A stretch of 40,773 nucleotides of DNA from Planctomycetota bacterium (GCA_035574235.1 DATLZA010000113.1:1-40773); one strand, 5' to 3'; numbered from the stretch's first letter, positions 1-8,232 are shown. Program-made: numbers and translations. The notes: generated from the sequence alone by a model not told the origin.

Positions 1-1
1 G

Positions 2-175
2 CTTTTCCAGGGCGTCGTCGCCTGCATCCATTCGGACTTCCGGCTGGGCGGGCTTCGGCCCGGAGAGACCAAGCGCGCGCGCGGGAAGGTCTACCTCATG
101 GAGAACGACCCGGACCGTCTTCTGGCGCGCTACCGCCGGGACTTCCCCGCGCCGGCCGGGTCCGCGCCCCGGTAG
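2..175 (+). CDS. C-terminal end of an unidentified protein (5' truncated by window edge)
   Basis: An open frame enters from the left edge and ends at TAG 173-175, giving 57 residues. The tail is basic and arginine/proline-rich towards the end (…RYRRDFPAPAGSAPR). It contains a short segment with VVACIHSDF and KVYLMENDPDRLL, which does not let me name a family. Codon use (strong G/C at third positions) matches the neighbours, so this is probably a genuine gene end. A promoter for the next gene begins 36 bp after its stop, so it is not in the MarR operon. Confidence 0.5.
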   Translation, partial: LFQGVVACIHSDFRLGGLRPGETKRARGKVYLMENDPDRLLARYRRDFPAPAGSAPR

Positions 176-211
176 CGCCCGCCCCGACGGCTCCCGCACG
201 ACCGCTCGAGC

Positions 212-240
212 TTGACTCCGGGACGTCCTCCCCCTAATAT
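212..240 (+). promoter_or_regulatory. Sigma70-type promoter of the MarR operon
   Basis: TTGACT at 212-217 and TAATAT at 235-240 are separated by exactly 17 bp. The expected start of transcription is near 247, only about 7 nt before the ATG at 254, so the leader would be extremely short. Confidence 0.8.
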
Positions 241-255
241 ATAGGAGTCCTATAT
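239..255. promoter_or_regulatory. Palindromic operator overlapping -10, RBS and start codon
   Basis: ATATAGGA and TCCTATAT form a perfect 8-bp inverted repeat around one central base (247). It overlaps the end of the -10 box, the AGGAG ribosome-binding sequence (243-247) and the first two bases of the ATG at 254. MarR proteins bind short palindromes as dimers, so autorepression is the natural inference. Binding would block both RNA polymerase and the start region. Confidence 0.75.
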
Positions 256-907
256 GAATGACGACGTCCGTCCTTCCGCGCTCGCCCGGTTCGAGCGGGC
301 CTCGGGCTCCCTCGACGAGCGTCTTTCCGCCGCGCTGGCCAAGGTCGCGCTGGCGGCGCGGCACGATCTTCGCCGGGCCGCGGCCCGGGACGGCCTTTCC
401 GCCGTGCAGGCCCAGATCCTGGCCGCCCTCTCGCGGGAGGGCGCGCTCGAGATCGGCGCCTTGGCCTCGCGGCTGGGCCTCACGCAGCCCACCGTCAGCG
501 ATTCGGTGGCCGCCCTTGAAGCCCGAAGGCTCGTGCGGCGCCGGCCCGACCCGGCCGACCGGCGGCGCGTGCGCGTCGAGGCCTCCGCGGCCGGACGCCG
601 CCTGGGAGGCCGCCTCGTGCTCTGGCCCGAGCTTTTCCGCGAGGGACTCGAGGGACTTTCCGAGGCGGACAAGGAGATCCTTTTCCGGACGATGCAGAAC
701 GTGATCGTGAGCCTGCTCGACCGCGGCGCGATCCAGGAGGCGCGGATCTGCCGCACGTGCGCCTGGTTCCGGCCGAACGTCCGGCGGGACCCGCGCCGGC
801 CCCACCTGTGCGCGCTTGTGGGGCTTCCCCTGGGGCCGGCCACGCTGCGGGTGGACTGTCCGGACCACCGTCCCGCCGCCGCCCCGCCCCGAGGAGGACG
901 CGCATGA
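254..907 (+). CDS. MarR-family regulator with C-terminal four-cysteine extension
   Basis: A 217-residue winged-helix regulator. Residues about 20-155 have the MarR layout: a helical dimerisation segment, a DNA-recognition region around 61-95 (IGALASRLGLTQPTVSDSVAALE), and a wing with RRPDPADRRRVRV. After the usual family end there is an extra tail of about 55 residues with C166-x2-C169, H184/C186 and C202 (CRTC … HLC … DCPDH). This spacing could bind zinc or an iron-sulphur cluster, or act as a thiol switch. The start ATG 254 has AGGAG at 243-247. Its stop overlaps the ATG of the amidotransferase (904), and a glutaredoxin-like gene follows, which suggests redox or metal sensing. Regulation is probably autogenous through the palindrome at 239-255. 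Function of the tail is inference. Confidence 0.88.
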   Translation: MNDDVRPSALARFERASGSLDERLSAALAKVALAARHDLRRAAARDGLSAVQAQILAALSREGALEIGALASRLGLTQPTVSDSVAALEARRLVRRRPDPADRRRVRVEASAAGRRLGGRLVLWPELFREGLEGLSEADKEILFRTMQNVIVSLLDRGAIQEARICRTCAWFRPNVRRDPRRPHLCALVGLPLGPATLRVDCPDHRPAAAPPRGGRA

Positions 908-1605
908 ACCGGCCGTGGATCGTGATCCAGCACGTGCCGTTCGAAGGCCCCGGGCTGTGGGCGGAAGAGGCCGAACGCCGCGGCATCCCCCTGCGCGTCG
1001 TTCGAACCGACCGGAGCGACCCCGTTCCGGACCCGTCGGGGCTTGACGCGTTCGGCGGGCTCATCGTCATGGGAGGCCCCATGTCGGTGCGGGACGCTCC
1101 GCGCCTGAAGCACCTGGATCTCGAGCGCCGGCTTCTGGCCGAGGCGGCGCGGCGCGGGATTCCGGCCGTGGGCGTGTGCCTGGGCGCGCAGCTGCTGGCC
1201 TCGGCGTTCGGCGCGGAGGTCTATCCCGGACCGGCGCCGGAGATCGGCTTCGGCTCCGTCCGGCTCACGGAGGAAGGACGGCGCGATCCGGTGCTCGGAC
1301 CGGAGGCGGAGCTTCCGGTCTTCCACTGGCACGGGGAGACCTTCGATCTTCCGCGGGGCGCTGTTTGGCTGGCCCGTTCGGAGGCGTATCCCCACCAGGC
1401 GTTCCGGATCGGCGCGAACGCCTACGGATTGCAGTTTCACGTCGAACTGAACGCCCCTCTGGCGGAAGCGTGGGCCCCGCATCTGCCGGAGGGCGTCCGG
1501 ATCGTGCCCTCGGAGCGCGAATCGGTCGAGCGCTCCGGGCGGCGGGTGATCGCCCGGTTCTTCGACCGGGCGGCGGATCGACCGGAAAGGAGCCGATCGA
1601 CATGA
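904..1605 (+). CDS. Class I glutamine amidotransferase (GMP-synthase-GATase-like)
   Basis: A 233-residue stand-alone class I amidotransferase of the YfeJ / GMP-synthase-GATase-like type. The nucleophile elbow is GVCLGAQ with C92, and the catalytic His/Glu pair is in LQFHVE (H179, E181). GGLIVMGGPMSV near residue 51 and FHWHGETFDLP near 140 are also typical of the family. Such proteins hydrolyse glutamine to glutamate and ammonia, or act on gamma-glutamyl substrates; the true substrate cannot be told from sequence. The ATG overlaps the MarR stop (ATGA) and its own stop overlaps the next ATG, so the three genes are translationally coupled. Cytoplasmic, no signal peptide. The partnership with a redox-type MarR and a glutaredoxin hints at glutathione or thiol metabolism, but this is inference. 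Confidence 0.9.
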   Translation: MNRPWIVIQHVPFEGPGLWAEEAERRGIPLRVVRTDRSDPVPDPSGLDAFGGLIVMGGPMSVRDAPRLKHLDLERRLLAEAARRGIPAVGVCLGAQLLASAFGAEVYPGPAPEIGFGSVRLTEEGRRDPVLGPEAELPVFHWHGETFDLPRGAVWLARSEAYPHQAFRIGANAYGLQFHVELNAPLAEAWAPHLPEGVRIVPSERESVERSGRRVIARFFDRAADRPERSRST

Positions 1606-1838
1606 CGAAGGCGACCTTCTATCACGCCGGCTGTCCCGTCTGCGTGGACGCCGAGCGGCTCGTGGCGGAGGCGATCGACAAGTCGCGCTACCAGCTCGAG
1701 GTGGTCCACCTCGGCCGGGACAAGGCGCGGATCGCCGAGGCGGAGAAGGCCGGGGTGAAGTCGGTCCCGGCGCTCGTTCTGAACGGGAAGCCGTACCACA
1801 TCAACTTCGGAGCGTCGCTGGCGGATCTGCGCCGCTGA
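1602..1838 (+). CDS. Glutaredoxin/thioredoxin-like small protein
   Basis: A 78-residue thioredoxin-fold protein. The redox motif C11-P-V-C14 follows the first beta strand (ATFYHAGCPVC), and the cis-proline segment is SVPALVLNGK near residue 54, as in glutaredoxin-like proteins. It should be a cytoplasmic thiol-disulphide oxidoreductase. The ATG overlaps the amidotransferase stop (ATGA). It ends the three-gene operon and is followed by a GC-rich hairpin at 1859-1885. Its last 38 bases overlap the annotated end of the convergent GntR/LacI-type regulator, which may mean the regulator frame is artificially long. Confidence 0.85.
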   Translation: MTKATFYHAGCPVCVDAERLVAEAIDKSRYQLEVVHLGRDKARIAEAEKAGVKSVPALVLNGKPYHINFGASLADLRR

Positions 1839-3051
1839 GCCTCCTCGAACCGCACGGCGGGCCCCCTCCCCCCGCGAGGGGGCCCGCCCCCCGGCGGCCG
1901 TCTCCGAGAACCCCATGGACCGCAGGATGGACTCCGCCGGGAGGGCCGGCCGTGGAGCCGGGGAGAACGGCGTGCGGGAAAAGGCGGCGCTCGGGCCGTG
2001 AAGCCCCGCGGGAGCGGATCGCGCGCAGGAGCGTCGCCACCGCGCAACGCCCCATCGCGAACCAGTCCGCGTCATGACAGGCCAGGCCCGCCACCGGCTC
2101 GCCCCCGCCCCCCATGACGCTGAGCTCGCCGGGGACGCGCACTCCGCGCCGGCGAAGCCCGCCCACCACGAGCTTGGCCAGCGTGTTGTTGAAGCACAAA
2201 AGCGCCGTCGGCCGGGGATGCAGCCGCTCCAGCGTTTCGATCACCTGCTCCGCTCCGGCCGGGGTCAACTCGACCGACATCTCCCAGACCCTTCGGCGCG
2301 GGAGCCTCGCGTCCCGGAGCCCCTGGCGATACCCGCGCAGCCGCCAGGGGTTCAGGTCCTCCCGTCTCCAGTGCGCGTACGCGATCCGGCGGTGGCCGAG
2401 CCCCGCCAGGTGCGCCACCGCCGCCCGGGCTCCCTGGAAGGAGTCCTCGCGCACCGACCCGACCCGCGGGAGATTCAGCTCGTGGTCCAAAAGCATGACG
2501 GGCACCCCCAGCCCCAGCGCGCGCCGCACGAGCTTTTCCTCCCCGAAGGACGCGAAGATGATCCCCCGGAGCTGCGCGGTTCTCAGGAGCCGCTCCAGGG
2601 CCTCGTCCATCTCCGCGGGCGGCGCATGACGAAGCAGGAGCTCGTAGCCCGCACGGCCCGCCTCGCGCAGGGCCCCCTGGAGCATCAGGCCGCTGATCGT
2701 AGGCGTGACGGCTTCCTCTTTCCCTCGGGCGGAGGGATAGTCGGTCTGGAGGTACGCCAGCGCCCGCGCCTTTTCGGGCGCCCGAAGCCGGAGCGAGGGC
2801 GGCTCCAGCAGCGTCCCGCGACGCCGAATCTTCACCAGGAGCCCCTCGCGCTGGAGCGCCTCCTGAGCCAGCCGCACCGTCTCGCGGCTGACTCCGAGCT
2901 CTTCGGCCAGATCCACCGCCGGCGGCAGACGGTTGCCCGGGAAAAGCCCCTGGGCGATCGCCTCGCGCAGGATCCGCTCCGTCCGGCTCACCAGGCTCAA
3001 CGGACGCTCGATCCGCGGAAGCTTCGGTCGCCTGTCCGCCGCGTTTCCCAC
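1801..3051 (-). CDS. GntR-type HTH regulator with LacI/periplasmic-binding-like sensor domain
   Basis: About 416 residues. The N-terminus has a GntR winged helix (SRTERILREAIAQGLFPGNRLPPAVDLAEELGVSRETVRLAQEALQ in two stretches, roughly residues 20-70). The rest is a sugar-binding-protein fold like LacI/PBP1 regulators (RGIIFASFGEE, GVPVMLLDHEL, VREDSFQGARAAVAHLAGLGHRRIAY). I prefer the GTG at 3051, because AGGAGG lies 8 nt upstream (3060-3065); a longer frame from a TTG at 3105 would start inside the -10 box. Family members respond to sugars or metabolites. It is divergent from the transglutaminase/kelch cluster and may control it. Oddity: the normal ending (HAVLPGSTAGPPG) is followed by about 50 low-complexity residues encoded across the terminator hairpin and into the opposing gene, so a frameshift or lost stop near 1980 is possible. 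Confidence 0.85.
   Translation of the reverse strand: MGNAADRRPKLPRIERPLSLVSRTERILREAIAQGLFPGNRLPPAVDLAEELGVSRETVRLAQEALQREGLLVKIRRRGTLLEPPSLRLRAPEKARALAYLQTDYPSARGKEEAVTPTISGLMLQGALREAGRAGYELLLRHAPPAEMDEALERLLRTAQLRGIIFASFGEEKLVRRALGLGVPVMLLDHELNLPRVGSVREDSFQGARAAVAHLAGLGHRRIAYAHWRREDLNPWRLRGYRQGLRDARLPRRRVWEMSVELTPAGAEQVIETLERLHPRPTALLCFNNTLAKLVVGGLRRRGVRVPGELSVMGGGGEPVAGLACHDADWFAMGRCAVATLLRAIRSRGASRPERRLFPHAVLPGSTAGPPGGVHPAVHGVLGDGRRGAGPLAGGGGPPCGSRRLSGADPPATLRS
1859..1885. terminator. GC-rich hairpin between convergent genes
   Basis: GGGCCCCCTC (1859-1868) and GAGGGGGCCC (1876-1885) pair perfectly over 10 bp with a 7-nt loop. There is no T-run on either side. The position 20 bp after the glutaredoxin stop fits a bidirectional terminator, although the minus-strand regulator frame reads through it. 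Confidence 0.55.
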
Positions 3052-3104
3052 GGATGCCGCCTCCTGAACCGGACCGCCCGACCGATCGTCCGCCCGGATT
3101 CCCA

Positions 3105-3123
3105 ATTATACAATCATCTTGTA
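3105..3123 (-). promoter_or_regulatory. -10 box and overlapping inverted-repeat operator of the GntR/LacI-type regulator
   Basis: On the minus strand TATAAT occupies 3110-3105. TACAA (3109-3113) and TTGTA (3119-3123) form an inverted repeat with a 5-bp spacer that overlaps it. TTGTA-type half sites are common for GntR-family operators. The site lies between the divergent regulator and the gene at 3194, so it could serve both. No convincing -35 box was seen at 17 bp. Confidence 0.55.
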
Positions 3124-3193
3124 AATATCGCGCCGCCTTTCCTTCCGTGTAGGACTATGTTGGAAGCTCCATGCATGCGCTCGGAGGTGCCGG

Positions 3194-4720
3194 ATGAGGT
3201 TGCTCCTGCTGGCCGTCTTGTGGGCCGGGTTTCACGGCGTCGCGCCCGTGAATCGCCGGGCGAACGGGGCGCCCGGGGGCGACATCCCCTGCGACGCCCG
3301 CCTCCGGGAGGGACGCCTGCGGGCGGCCCCCGAAGGGCTCAAGGTGACCACCGACCGCACCGTGGATACGAGTTCCCTCGAATCGATCGTCCGCGACGTC
3401 GTGCGCCTGGCGGACGCCGCGACGAACGATGAGAAAGCCATCGCCCTCCACACCTGGCTCCACCACACGATTTTCCACGCCCCGTATCCCGTCGAGACCC
3501 CGCCCCAGTCGGTGGGGCCGCTCAAGGTGATCAAGGTCTACGGCTGGGGTCTCTGCGGCGGACAGCATACGGTGCTCAAGGCCCTTTTCGAAACCGCCGG
3601 CTGGAAGGTGCGTTACCGCGGATGGAGCAACCCGGGCCACACGACGATCGAGGTCTTCTACGACGGCCGCTGGCACTACTTCGACGTCTTCCTGAAGTGC
3701 TACTACTGGACGCGCGACCGGAAGACGATCGCCGGTCAGGACGACATCAAGGAGGACCCGGGGATCGTGCGGGAGGCGCCGCAGGAAGGCCGGGTGCCGC
3801 CGGATCACTACCTCTGCTGCGGCGACGATCCCGAAGGCGTGGTTCAGGGGTGCAAGACCTCCACACCTTATCCACCCTCCCGACCCGAGGACGGATGGGC
3901 TTCCGTTACGGGACGCGACCGGAACTACGCGCCGTCGCTGCGGCTTCCGGCGGGCGCGACGATGCGCCTGGAGTGGCGGGGCGAGCCCGGCCAAGCGGCC
4001 GTGCCGCAGCGCTCGCAGCACTCCTGCGGCATCAGGGACTTCCGGAACGACCGGACGCTGGGGCCGATCCTGGAACACTACGGACCGCGCAATCACTCCA
4101 ACGGACGCCTGATCTACGCGCCGGACTTCTCCCGAGCCGCCGACATGGCCGATATCGCCCTCGAAAACGCCCAGGCGAAGGCAGGAAAGATCGTTGCGCC
4201 AACGGCCGGGAGCGCGGTTTTCAAACTGCCCTTGCCCTATCCTTATGTCACGGGCCGGCTCGAAGCGGAGCTGGAGGGTCACGGGACCTTCTCCATCTCC
4301 ACCGATGGCGGCCAGTCGTGGTCGGAAACGCCGGGGGGCGACATTTCGGCGCGGATCCGGCAGAAATATGACGTCTGGATCAAGGCGGAGTTTTCCGGGG
4401 CGCTTTCGAAGCTCCGGTTCGAGGCGGTCGTCCAGCACAACCGCTCCGCTCAGCCGTACCTTCTGGCCGGCTCCAACGTCGTCACCCTCTCCGCGGCCGA
4501 GGAGCTGCCTCCGGACCGCACGGTCCGGGTGACCTACGCCTTCCAGGAGGCCACCGCCGCCGAAAAGAGGACGCAGTTCGACGGATCGGGGCTGAGCTAC
4601 GGCGAACCGCGGACGGTGAGCGAGACGGCCCGATCGCTGCCCCACCGCTGGCGGATCGACGTCGGCGGCAACACCCCTCCGAAGATGCTTTACCTGGAGT
4701 ACGCCGTTCAGGCGCGCTGA
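3194..4720 (+). CDS. Secreted transglutaminase-like domain protein
   Basis: 508 residues with a short N-terminal signal peptide (MRLLLLAVLWAGFHG). Residues about 60-170 form a transglutaminase-like papain-fold domain: C121 in YGWGLCGGQ, H149 in NPGHTTIEVFYDG and D164 in HYFD match the Cys-His-Asp triad. The remaining roughly 330 residues lack a motif I recognise and look beta-rich, including DGGQSWSETPGG near residue 378, reminiscent of exo-sialidase/BNR or other beta-sandwich repeats. The start has GGAGG at 3183-3187, 6 nt upstream. The kelch gene follows after 9 bp, so they form an operon. In planctomycete-type secreted proteins such a domain may act as a protease or amide-crosslinking enzyme outside the cytoplasm; the substrate is unknown. 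Confidence 0.85.
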   Translation: MRLLLLAVLWAGFHGVAPVNRRANGAPGGDIPCDARLREGRLRAAPEGLKVTTDRTVDTSSLESIVRDVVRLADAATNDEKAIALHTWLHHTIFHAPYPVETPPQSVGPLKVIKVYGWGLCGGQHTVLKALFETAGWKVRYRGWSNPGHTTIEVFYDGRWHYFDVFLKCYYWTRDRKTIAGQDDIKEDPGIVREAPQEGRVPPDHYLCCGDDPEGVVQGCKTSTPYPPSRPEDGWASVTGRDRNYAPSLRLPAGATMRLEWRGEPGQAAVPQRSQHSCGIRDFRNDRTLGPILEHYGPRNHSNGRLIYAPDFSRAADMADIALENAQAKAGKIVAPTAGSAVFKLPLPYPYVTGRLEAELEGHGTFSISTDGGQSWSETPGGDISARIRQKYDVWIKAEFSGALSKLRFEAVVQHNRSAQPYLLAGSNVVTLSAAEELPPDRTVRVTYAFQEATAAEKRTQFDGSGLSYGEPRTVSETARSLPHRWRIDVGGNTPPKMLYLEYAVQAR

Positions 4721-4729
4721 GGAGGCGTC

Positions 4730-6763
4730 ATGACGGTCCTGGGATGGTTGCTCTTGCTGGCGGCTCCGCAGGAAGATCATCCGCTGAACACCTGGGTCAA
4801 GCGCACGCCCGTCGAAGCGACCCCCGTGTCGCCGAGGCTGGGCTACGAAGGGGACTGCGTCTGGTACGCGCGGCAGGGCGTTCTTCTGCGCTACGGCGGT
4901 CACAATCAGGGAGGCGGCGGGGAGCAAGGCTCGGAAGTATGGATCTTGGATCCCAGGAGCTGGGCGTGGACGCTGAAGGAGCCCAACACCTCCCCTCCGG
5001 GGGTCTGCTGCGTCCAGCAGAACATCTACGACCCCGCCCGAGGGGTCTACCTCCGATTCCCCTCCTTCAGCGGGGGCCACGGGTGGCAGTGGCATCGGGA
5101 ACTTTACCTCAATAACACGAGTGTCTGGGCTTATGAGCTGGAAACCAACCTTTGGAAGAACCGGCGTCCCCTGCCCGCCCCGCCGATCGCGCCGCTGCGG
5201 TGCGCCTCCTGGGACAGCGACCACGAAGTCGTCGTGATCTTCGGAGGGGAGGGAAGCCGGGAGGGCACGCTCGTGTACGACCCCCACGCCAACACCTGGC
5301 ATCGAATGAAGCCCGCCCGCCAGCCGGAGTTCCGTTCGGGCGGCCAGATGTGCTACGACGAGGCCCGAAGGCTGCACGTCCTCTTCGGGGCGCAGTTCAG
5401 CCGGGACGACGCGACCTGGGTCTACGACCTCCGGAAGAACGAATGGAGCGCGCGCCGGCCCGACCCCCTGCCGCCCGCCGACAGGAACGACGCGGTCCTG
5501 GCCTACGACTCGGTGAATCGCGTGGTCCTGGCGATCGTGAAGGTGACGGAGGGCAAGGACGAAGACGCCCGGCACCGTCTGGAGACCTGGGCCTACGACG
5601 CCGGCGCCGACCGGTGGACGAAGATGAACCCCGCCCGCGAACCCGACCCGTCGGGCAACCGCGCGCGCGATCTCATGTTCGTCCCCGAGCACAATCTCTT
5701 CTATCTCGAGAACTGCCCCGGCAGGCCCCGCGAGCAGCAGGTCTGGACCTACCGCTACGCGGCGGGACGGCCGCCGGAGCCGATGTCGCTCCGCCTGAGG
5801 ACGCGGAAAGACGGGGCCGAGCTCGTCTTTCAGGGACCGCCGGGGAAGCATGCGGTGTTTCGCGGCGAAGGGCCGCGGCCGTGGGAGGCGGAGTTCCGAG
5901 AAGTCGGCGTTTGCGAGGCCGGCGCGCCGTTCGTGGATTCGGGGCTCCAGCCGGGAACCCTTTATCACTACCGCGTGGGCCGCGCCCGGGGACGCACCCA
6001 GCCGGCCCTCGTGGAAGACGTGGTGGTGTCCGTGCTTTCCCGCGAGGAGGTGGAGGTTTCGTGGAAGCCTCCTCCCGGCGATCCCGCGGTGGGGTACCAT
6101 GTCGAGCGCGCCGCGGTGGAGGTCTATTCCGAGGACCAGCTCAAGCGTCTCAAGTCCCGCACGCCGCCGCTGGAGCCGCCCTCGGTGGGCGCGATCCGCA
6201 AGGTGGGGCCGTTCCGGCGGCTCACCGAGGCGCCGGTGGGCGGGACCTCCTTCACGGACCCCGTGAATCTCGAGGCGCTTCCGAAGATCGACGGCGATCC
6301 GGTGTTTGACGCGCCGTTGAATTCCGAACAGCTGGACCCGGCGGGGCGGCCCTGTCGCTTCGCGGTCTACGCCTACCGCGTGCGGGCCGTCAACGCGCTC
6401 GGGGTCGAAGGCGGTCCTTCGCCGGCGGTCTTCACGCTTCCTTCCGCGCCTCAGTGGCTCTTCTCCAGGGAAGACGGAGCGAGCGGCCACCTCAAGTGGG
6501 CGGGGAACCCCGAGAAGGCGATACGGGGCTATCGCGTCTACCGCATGGACGGAAGGTGGGACAAGGACACGGTTTCGCGTCTCACCCCCGAGCCGATCGC
6601 CCGGACCTCCTTCCGCGACCCCGAAGCGGCCGGAAAAACGCGCCGCTATTACGTCGTGGCGGTGGACGCGATCGGCCAGGAGGGGCATCCCTCGGCGCCG
6701 GTCTGGTACGAGCGGGAGTGGAAAAAGTATTACGAACCGTTCGTGGGAGAGTGGCACCAGTGA
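4730..6763 (+). CDS. Secreted kelch-repeat protein with C-terminal fibronectin type III domains
   Basis: 677 residues. A short signal-like start (MTVLGWLLLLAAPQE) is followed by galactose-oxidase/kelch-type beta-propeller blades through about residue 350. Repeating units carry Y-D and W pairs (VWILDPRSWAWT, VWAYELETNLWKNRR, TLVYDPHANTWHRM, TWVYDLRKNEWSARR, TWAYDAGADRWTKM). Residues about 360-660 form three fibronectin-III-like modules, including VEVSWKPPPGDPAVGYHVER and GYRVYRMDG. AGGAGG ends 4 nt before the ATG. It lies 9 bp after the transglutaminase gene, and a related kelch gene follows after 47 bp. Likely an extracellular or periplasmic binding protein; I see no catalytic copper-ligand set, so enzymatic galactose-oxidase activity is not claimed. 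Confidence 0.87.
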   Translation: MTVLGWLLLLAAPQEDHPLNTWVKRTPVEATPVSPRLGYEGDCVWYARQGVLLRYGGHNQGGGGEQGSEVWILDPRSWAWTLKEPNTSPPGVCCVQQNIYDPARGVYLRFPSFSGGHGWQWHRELYLNNTSVWAYELETNLWKNRRPLPAPPIAPLRCASWDSDHEVVVIFGGEGSREGTLVYDPHANTWHRMKPARQPEFRSGGQMCYDEARRLHVLFGAQFSRDDATWVYDLRKNEWSARRPDPLPPADRNDAVLAYDSVNRVVLAIVKVTEGKDEDARHRLETWAYDAGADRWTKMNPAREPDPSGNRARDLMFVPEHNLFYLENCPGRPREQQVWTYRYAAGRPPEPMSLRLRTRKDGAELVFQGPPGKHAVFRGEGPRPWEAEFREVGVCEAGAPFVDSGLQPGTLYHYRVGRARGRTQPALVEDVVVSVLSREEVEVSWKPPPGDPAVGYHVERAAVEVYSEDQLKRLKSRTPPLEPPSVGAIRKVGPFRRLTEAPVGGTSFTDPVNLEALPKIDGDPVFDAPLNSEQLDPAGRPCRFAVYAYRVRAVNALGVEGGPSPAVFTLPSAPQWLFSREDGASGHLKWAGNPEKAIRGYRVYRMDGRWDKDTVSRLTPEPIARTSFRDPEAAGKTRRYYVVAVDAIGQEGHPSAPVWYEREWKKYYEPFVGEWHQ

Positions 6764-6810
6764 CGGTCGCTCCGTCGCGGCGAAAGAGATTTCCCGAGGG
6801 AGACGGGACC

Positions 6811-8055
6811 ATGGTCATCGATCGGCGGACGTTCCTGAGCTGGAGTCTGGGGAGCCTCGGGCTGGCTCTGGGTCAGGAAAGCCGGAACCCGCTGGCGGGT
6901 CTGCCCTCGCCGCCCGGACCGCATCTCCGGGGAATCCAGGCGCTCGGGGACAACCAGTGGCTGGAGCTGGGCTCGCCGGCGCCCGATCCGCGCTGGGGCC
7001 GGGCGCGGGGGCGGAGCTGGACGAGCGAGATGCCGCTGGCCTCCGAACTTCGGGGGGCGTTTCTCTTCGGCGAGGGCGTCCACGGGTACACCAAGCCGGA
7101 CGGGCACTACATGGACGACCTCTGGTTCTACGACCTGAACGCCCATCGCTGGATCTGCTGCTATCCCGGGGCGGACACGAAAACGCTGGACCTCGTGATC
7201 GACGCGGACGGCTTCGAGGCCACGCAAGACGGCCGGCGGATCCCCGTGGCTTCGCAGGTTCACGGATACGAGATGAACACGTACGATACGCACCGGCGCC
7301 GCTTCATGAGCATGCCCAATCCCGGCGGCTACGAGAAGTCCGCGCTCCCGCAGCGGGCGCGATGGTTCCGACCTCCGCCGTCCGATGCGAGCCCCTGGTT
7401 CTTCGAGGCCTCCACCGGCCGCTGGAACCGGCGGCGCACCGGCACGCCGGGGCCCCCGAGCGGCCACGGGGACACGCTGATCTACATCCCCTCGAAAGAA
7501 CGGGCCTTTTTCGCCCACCGGAGCCGGGACGTGTGGTTCTATGATTGCGTGGCCGACGCCTGGCGCCAGGCGCGCCCGTCCGGTCCTCCGCCTCCCTTCG
7601 GCATCGACGCCACGTCCTGCTACGATTCCAGGCGCGAGCGGATCTACATCGGCGGCGGAAGCTATCCGGTCGCGTCGGGCCCGAACGCGCTGTGGATCTA
7701 CGATCTGAAGACCGACGCGTGGATCGACCCTCGGCCCCAAGGCGCCCCCTGCCGGGGCTCGAACAGCTATCCCACGAAGAACGCCGTCCTGGCGTACGAT
7801 CCGCACCATGACCGGGTGCTGCTGGTCATGCACTCCGCGCACGACGACCGGCGGGAGCGCCTGGGGGTCTACGTCTACGACCCGGAGGCCAACGCGTGGG
7901 AAGGAGAGGGATTCCCCGTTCCCGAGAAGCTCGGCGCGAACGGGCAGGCCAAGAACGGCTTCTACGACCCCGAGCTCAACGCGGTTTTCATCCATTCGGC
8001 CGGCGACAGCCGCGACGACGGAACGATCTGGGTCTACCGGTACCGGAGGAAGTGA
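6811..8055 (+). CDS. Tat-exported kelch-repeat protein
   Basis: 414 residues. The N-terminus MVIDRRTFLSWSLGSLGLALG is a twin-arginine export signal. The body is a kelch-like propeller with blades ending in W after a Y-D pair (LWFYDLNAHRWICC, VWFYDCVADAWRQA, LWIYDLKTDAWIDP, VYVYDPEANAWEGE). I chose the ATG at 6811 because it begins the Tat signal and has GGGAG about 8 nt upstream; a longer open frame upstream overlaps the previous gene. It is paralogous in style to the preceding kelch protein and last in the 3194-8055 cluster. Transport in a folded state through Tat suggests a cofactor or early folding, but none is identified. Confidence 0.87.
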   Translation: MVIDRRTFLSWSLGSLGLALGQESRNPLAGLPSPPGPHLRGIQALGDNQWLELGSPAPDPRWGRARGRSWTSEMPLASELRGAFLFGEGVHGYTKPDGHYMDDLWFYDLNAHRWICCYPGADTKTLDLVIDADGFEATQDGRRIPVASQVHGYEMNTYDTHRRRFMSMPNPGGYEKSALPQRARWFRPPPSDASPWFFEASTGRWNRRRTGTPGPPSGHGDTLIYIPSKERAFFAHRSRDVWFYDCVADAWRQARPSGPPPPFGIDATSCYDSRRERIYIGGGSYPVASGPNALWIYDLKTDAWIDPRPQGAPCRGSNSYPTKNAVLAYDPHHDRVLLVMHSAHDDRRERLGVYVYDPEANAWEGEGFPVPEKLGANGQAKNGFYDPELNAVFIHSAGDSRDDGTIWVYRYRRK

Positions 8056-8103
8056 TGCGGCGCGGAGCGGCCTGAGGAGAGTCCGGAGGACGCCGGCGGG
8101 GCT

Positions 8104-8148
8104 TGGAGCGGGCGACCGGATTTGAACCGGCGACCTTCTCGTTGGCAA
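8104..8148. repeat. Left attachment-site repeat (tRNA-Gly 3' fragment)
   Basis: A 45-bp exact copy of 17190-17234. It contains only the region corresponding to the anticodon loop, T arm, acceptor 3' strand and CCA, so it is not a working tRNA gene. It marks the far end of the integrated element; crossover in the anticodon-loop region is usual for tyrosine integrases using tRNA targets. Confidence 0.93.
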
Positions 8149-8232
8149 TTCCGCTGAAGGGGGCCACGCAGCGAAATCGACGCGAATTTTACGCCTCGCA
8201 GCGCACGCAAGGAAGCAAAAATAACCCTGCTT

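Noticed and set aside
3155-6757. Minus-strand open frame of 1200 codons
   Set aside because: A GC-rich shadow of the transglutaminase and kelch genes; its translation lacks domain structure, and the plus-strand proteins show clear family motifs.
8104-8148. A second tRNA gene at the left end
   Set aside because: Only the 3' 45 bases are present; the 5' acceptor strand and D arm are missing, so it is an attachment-site copy.
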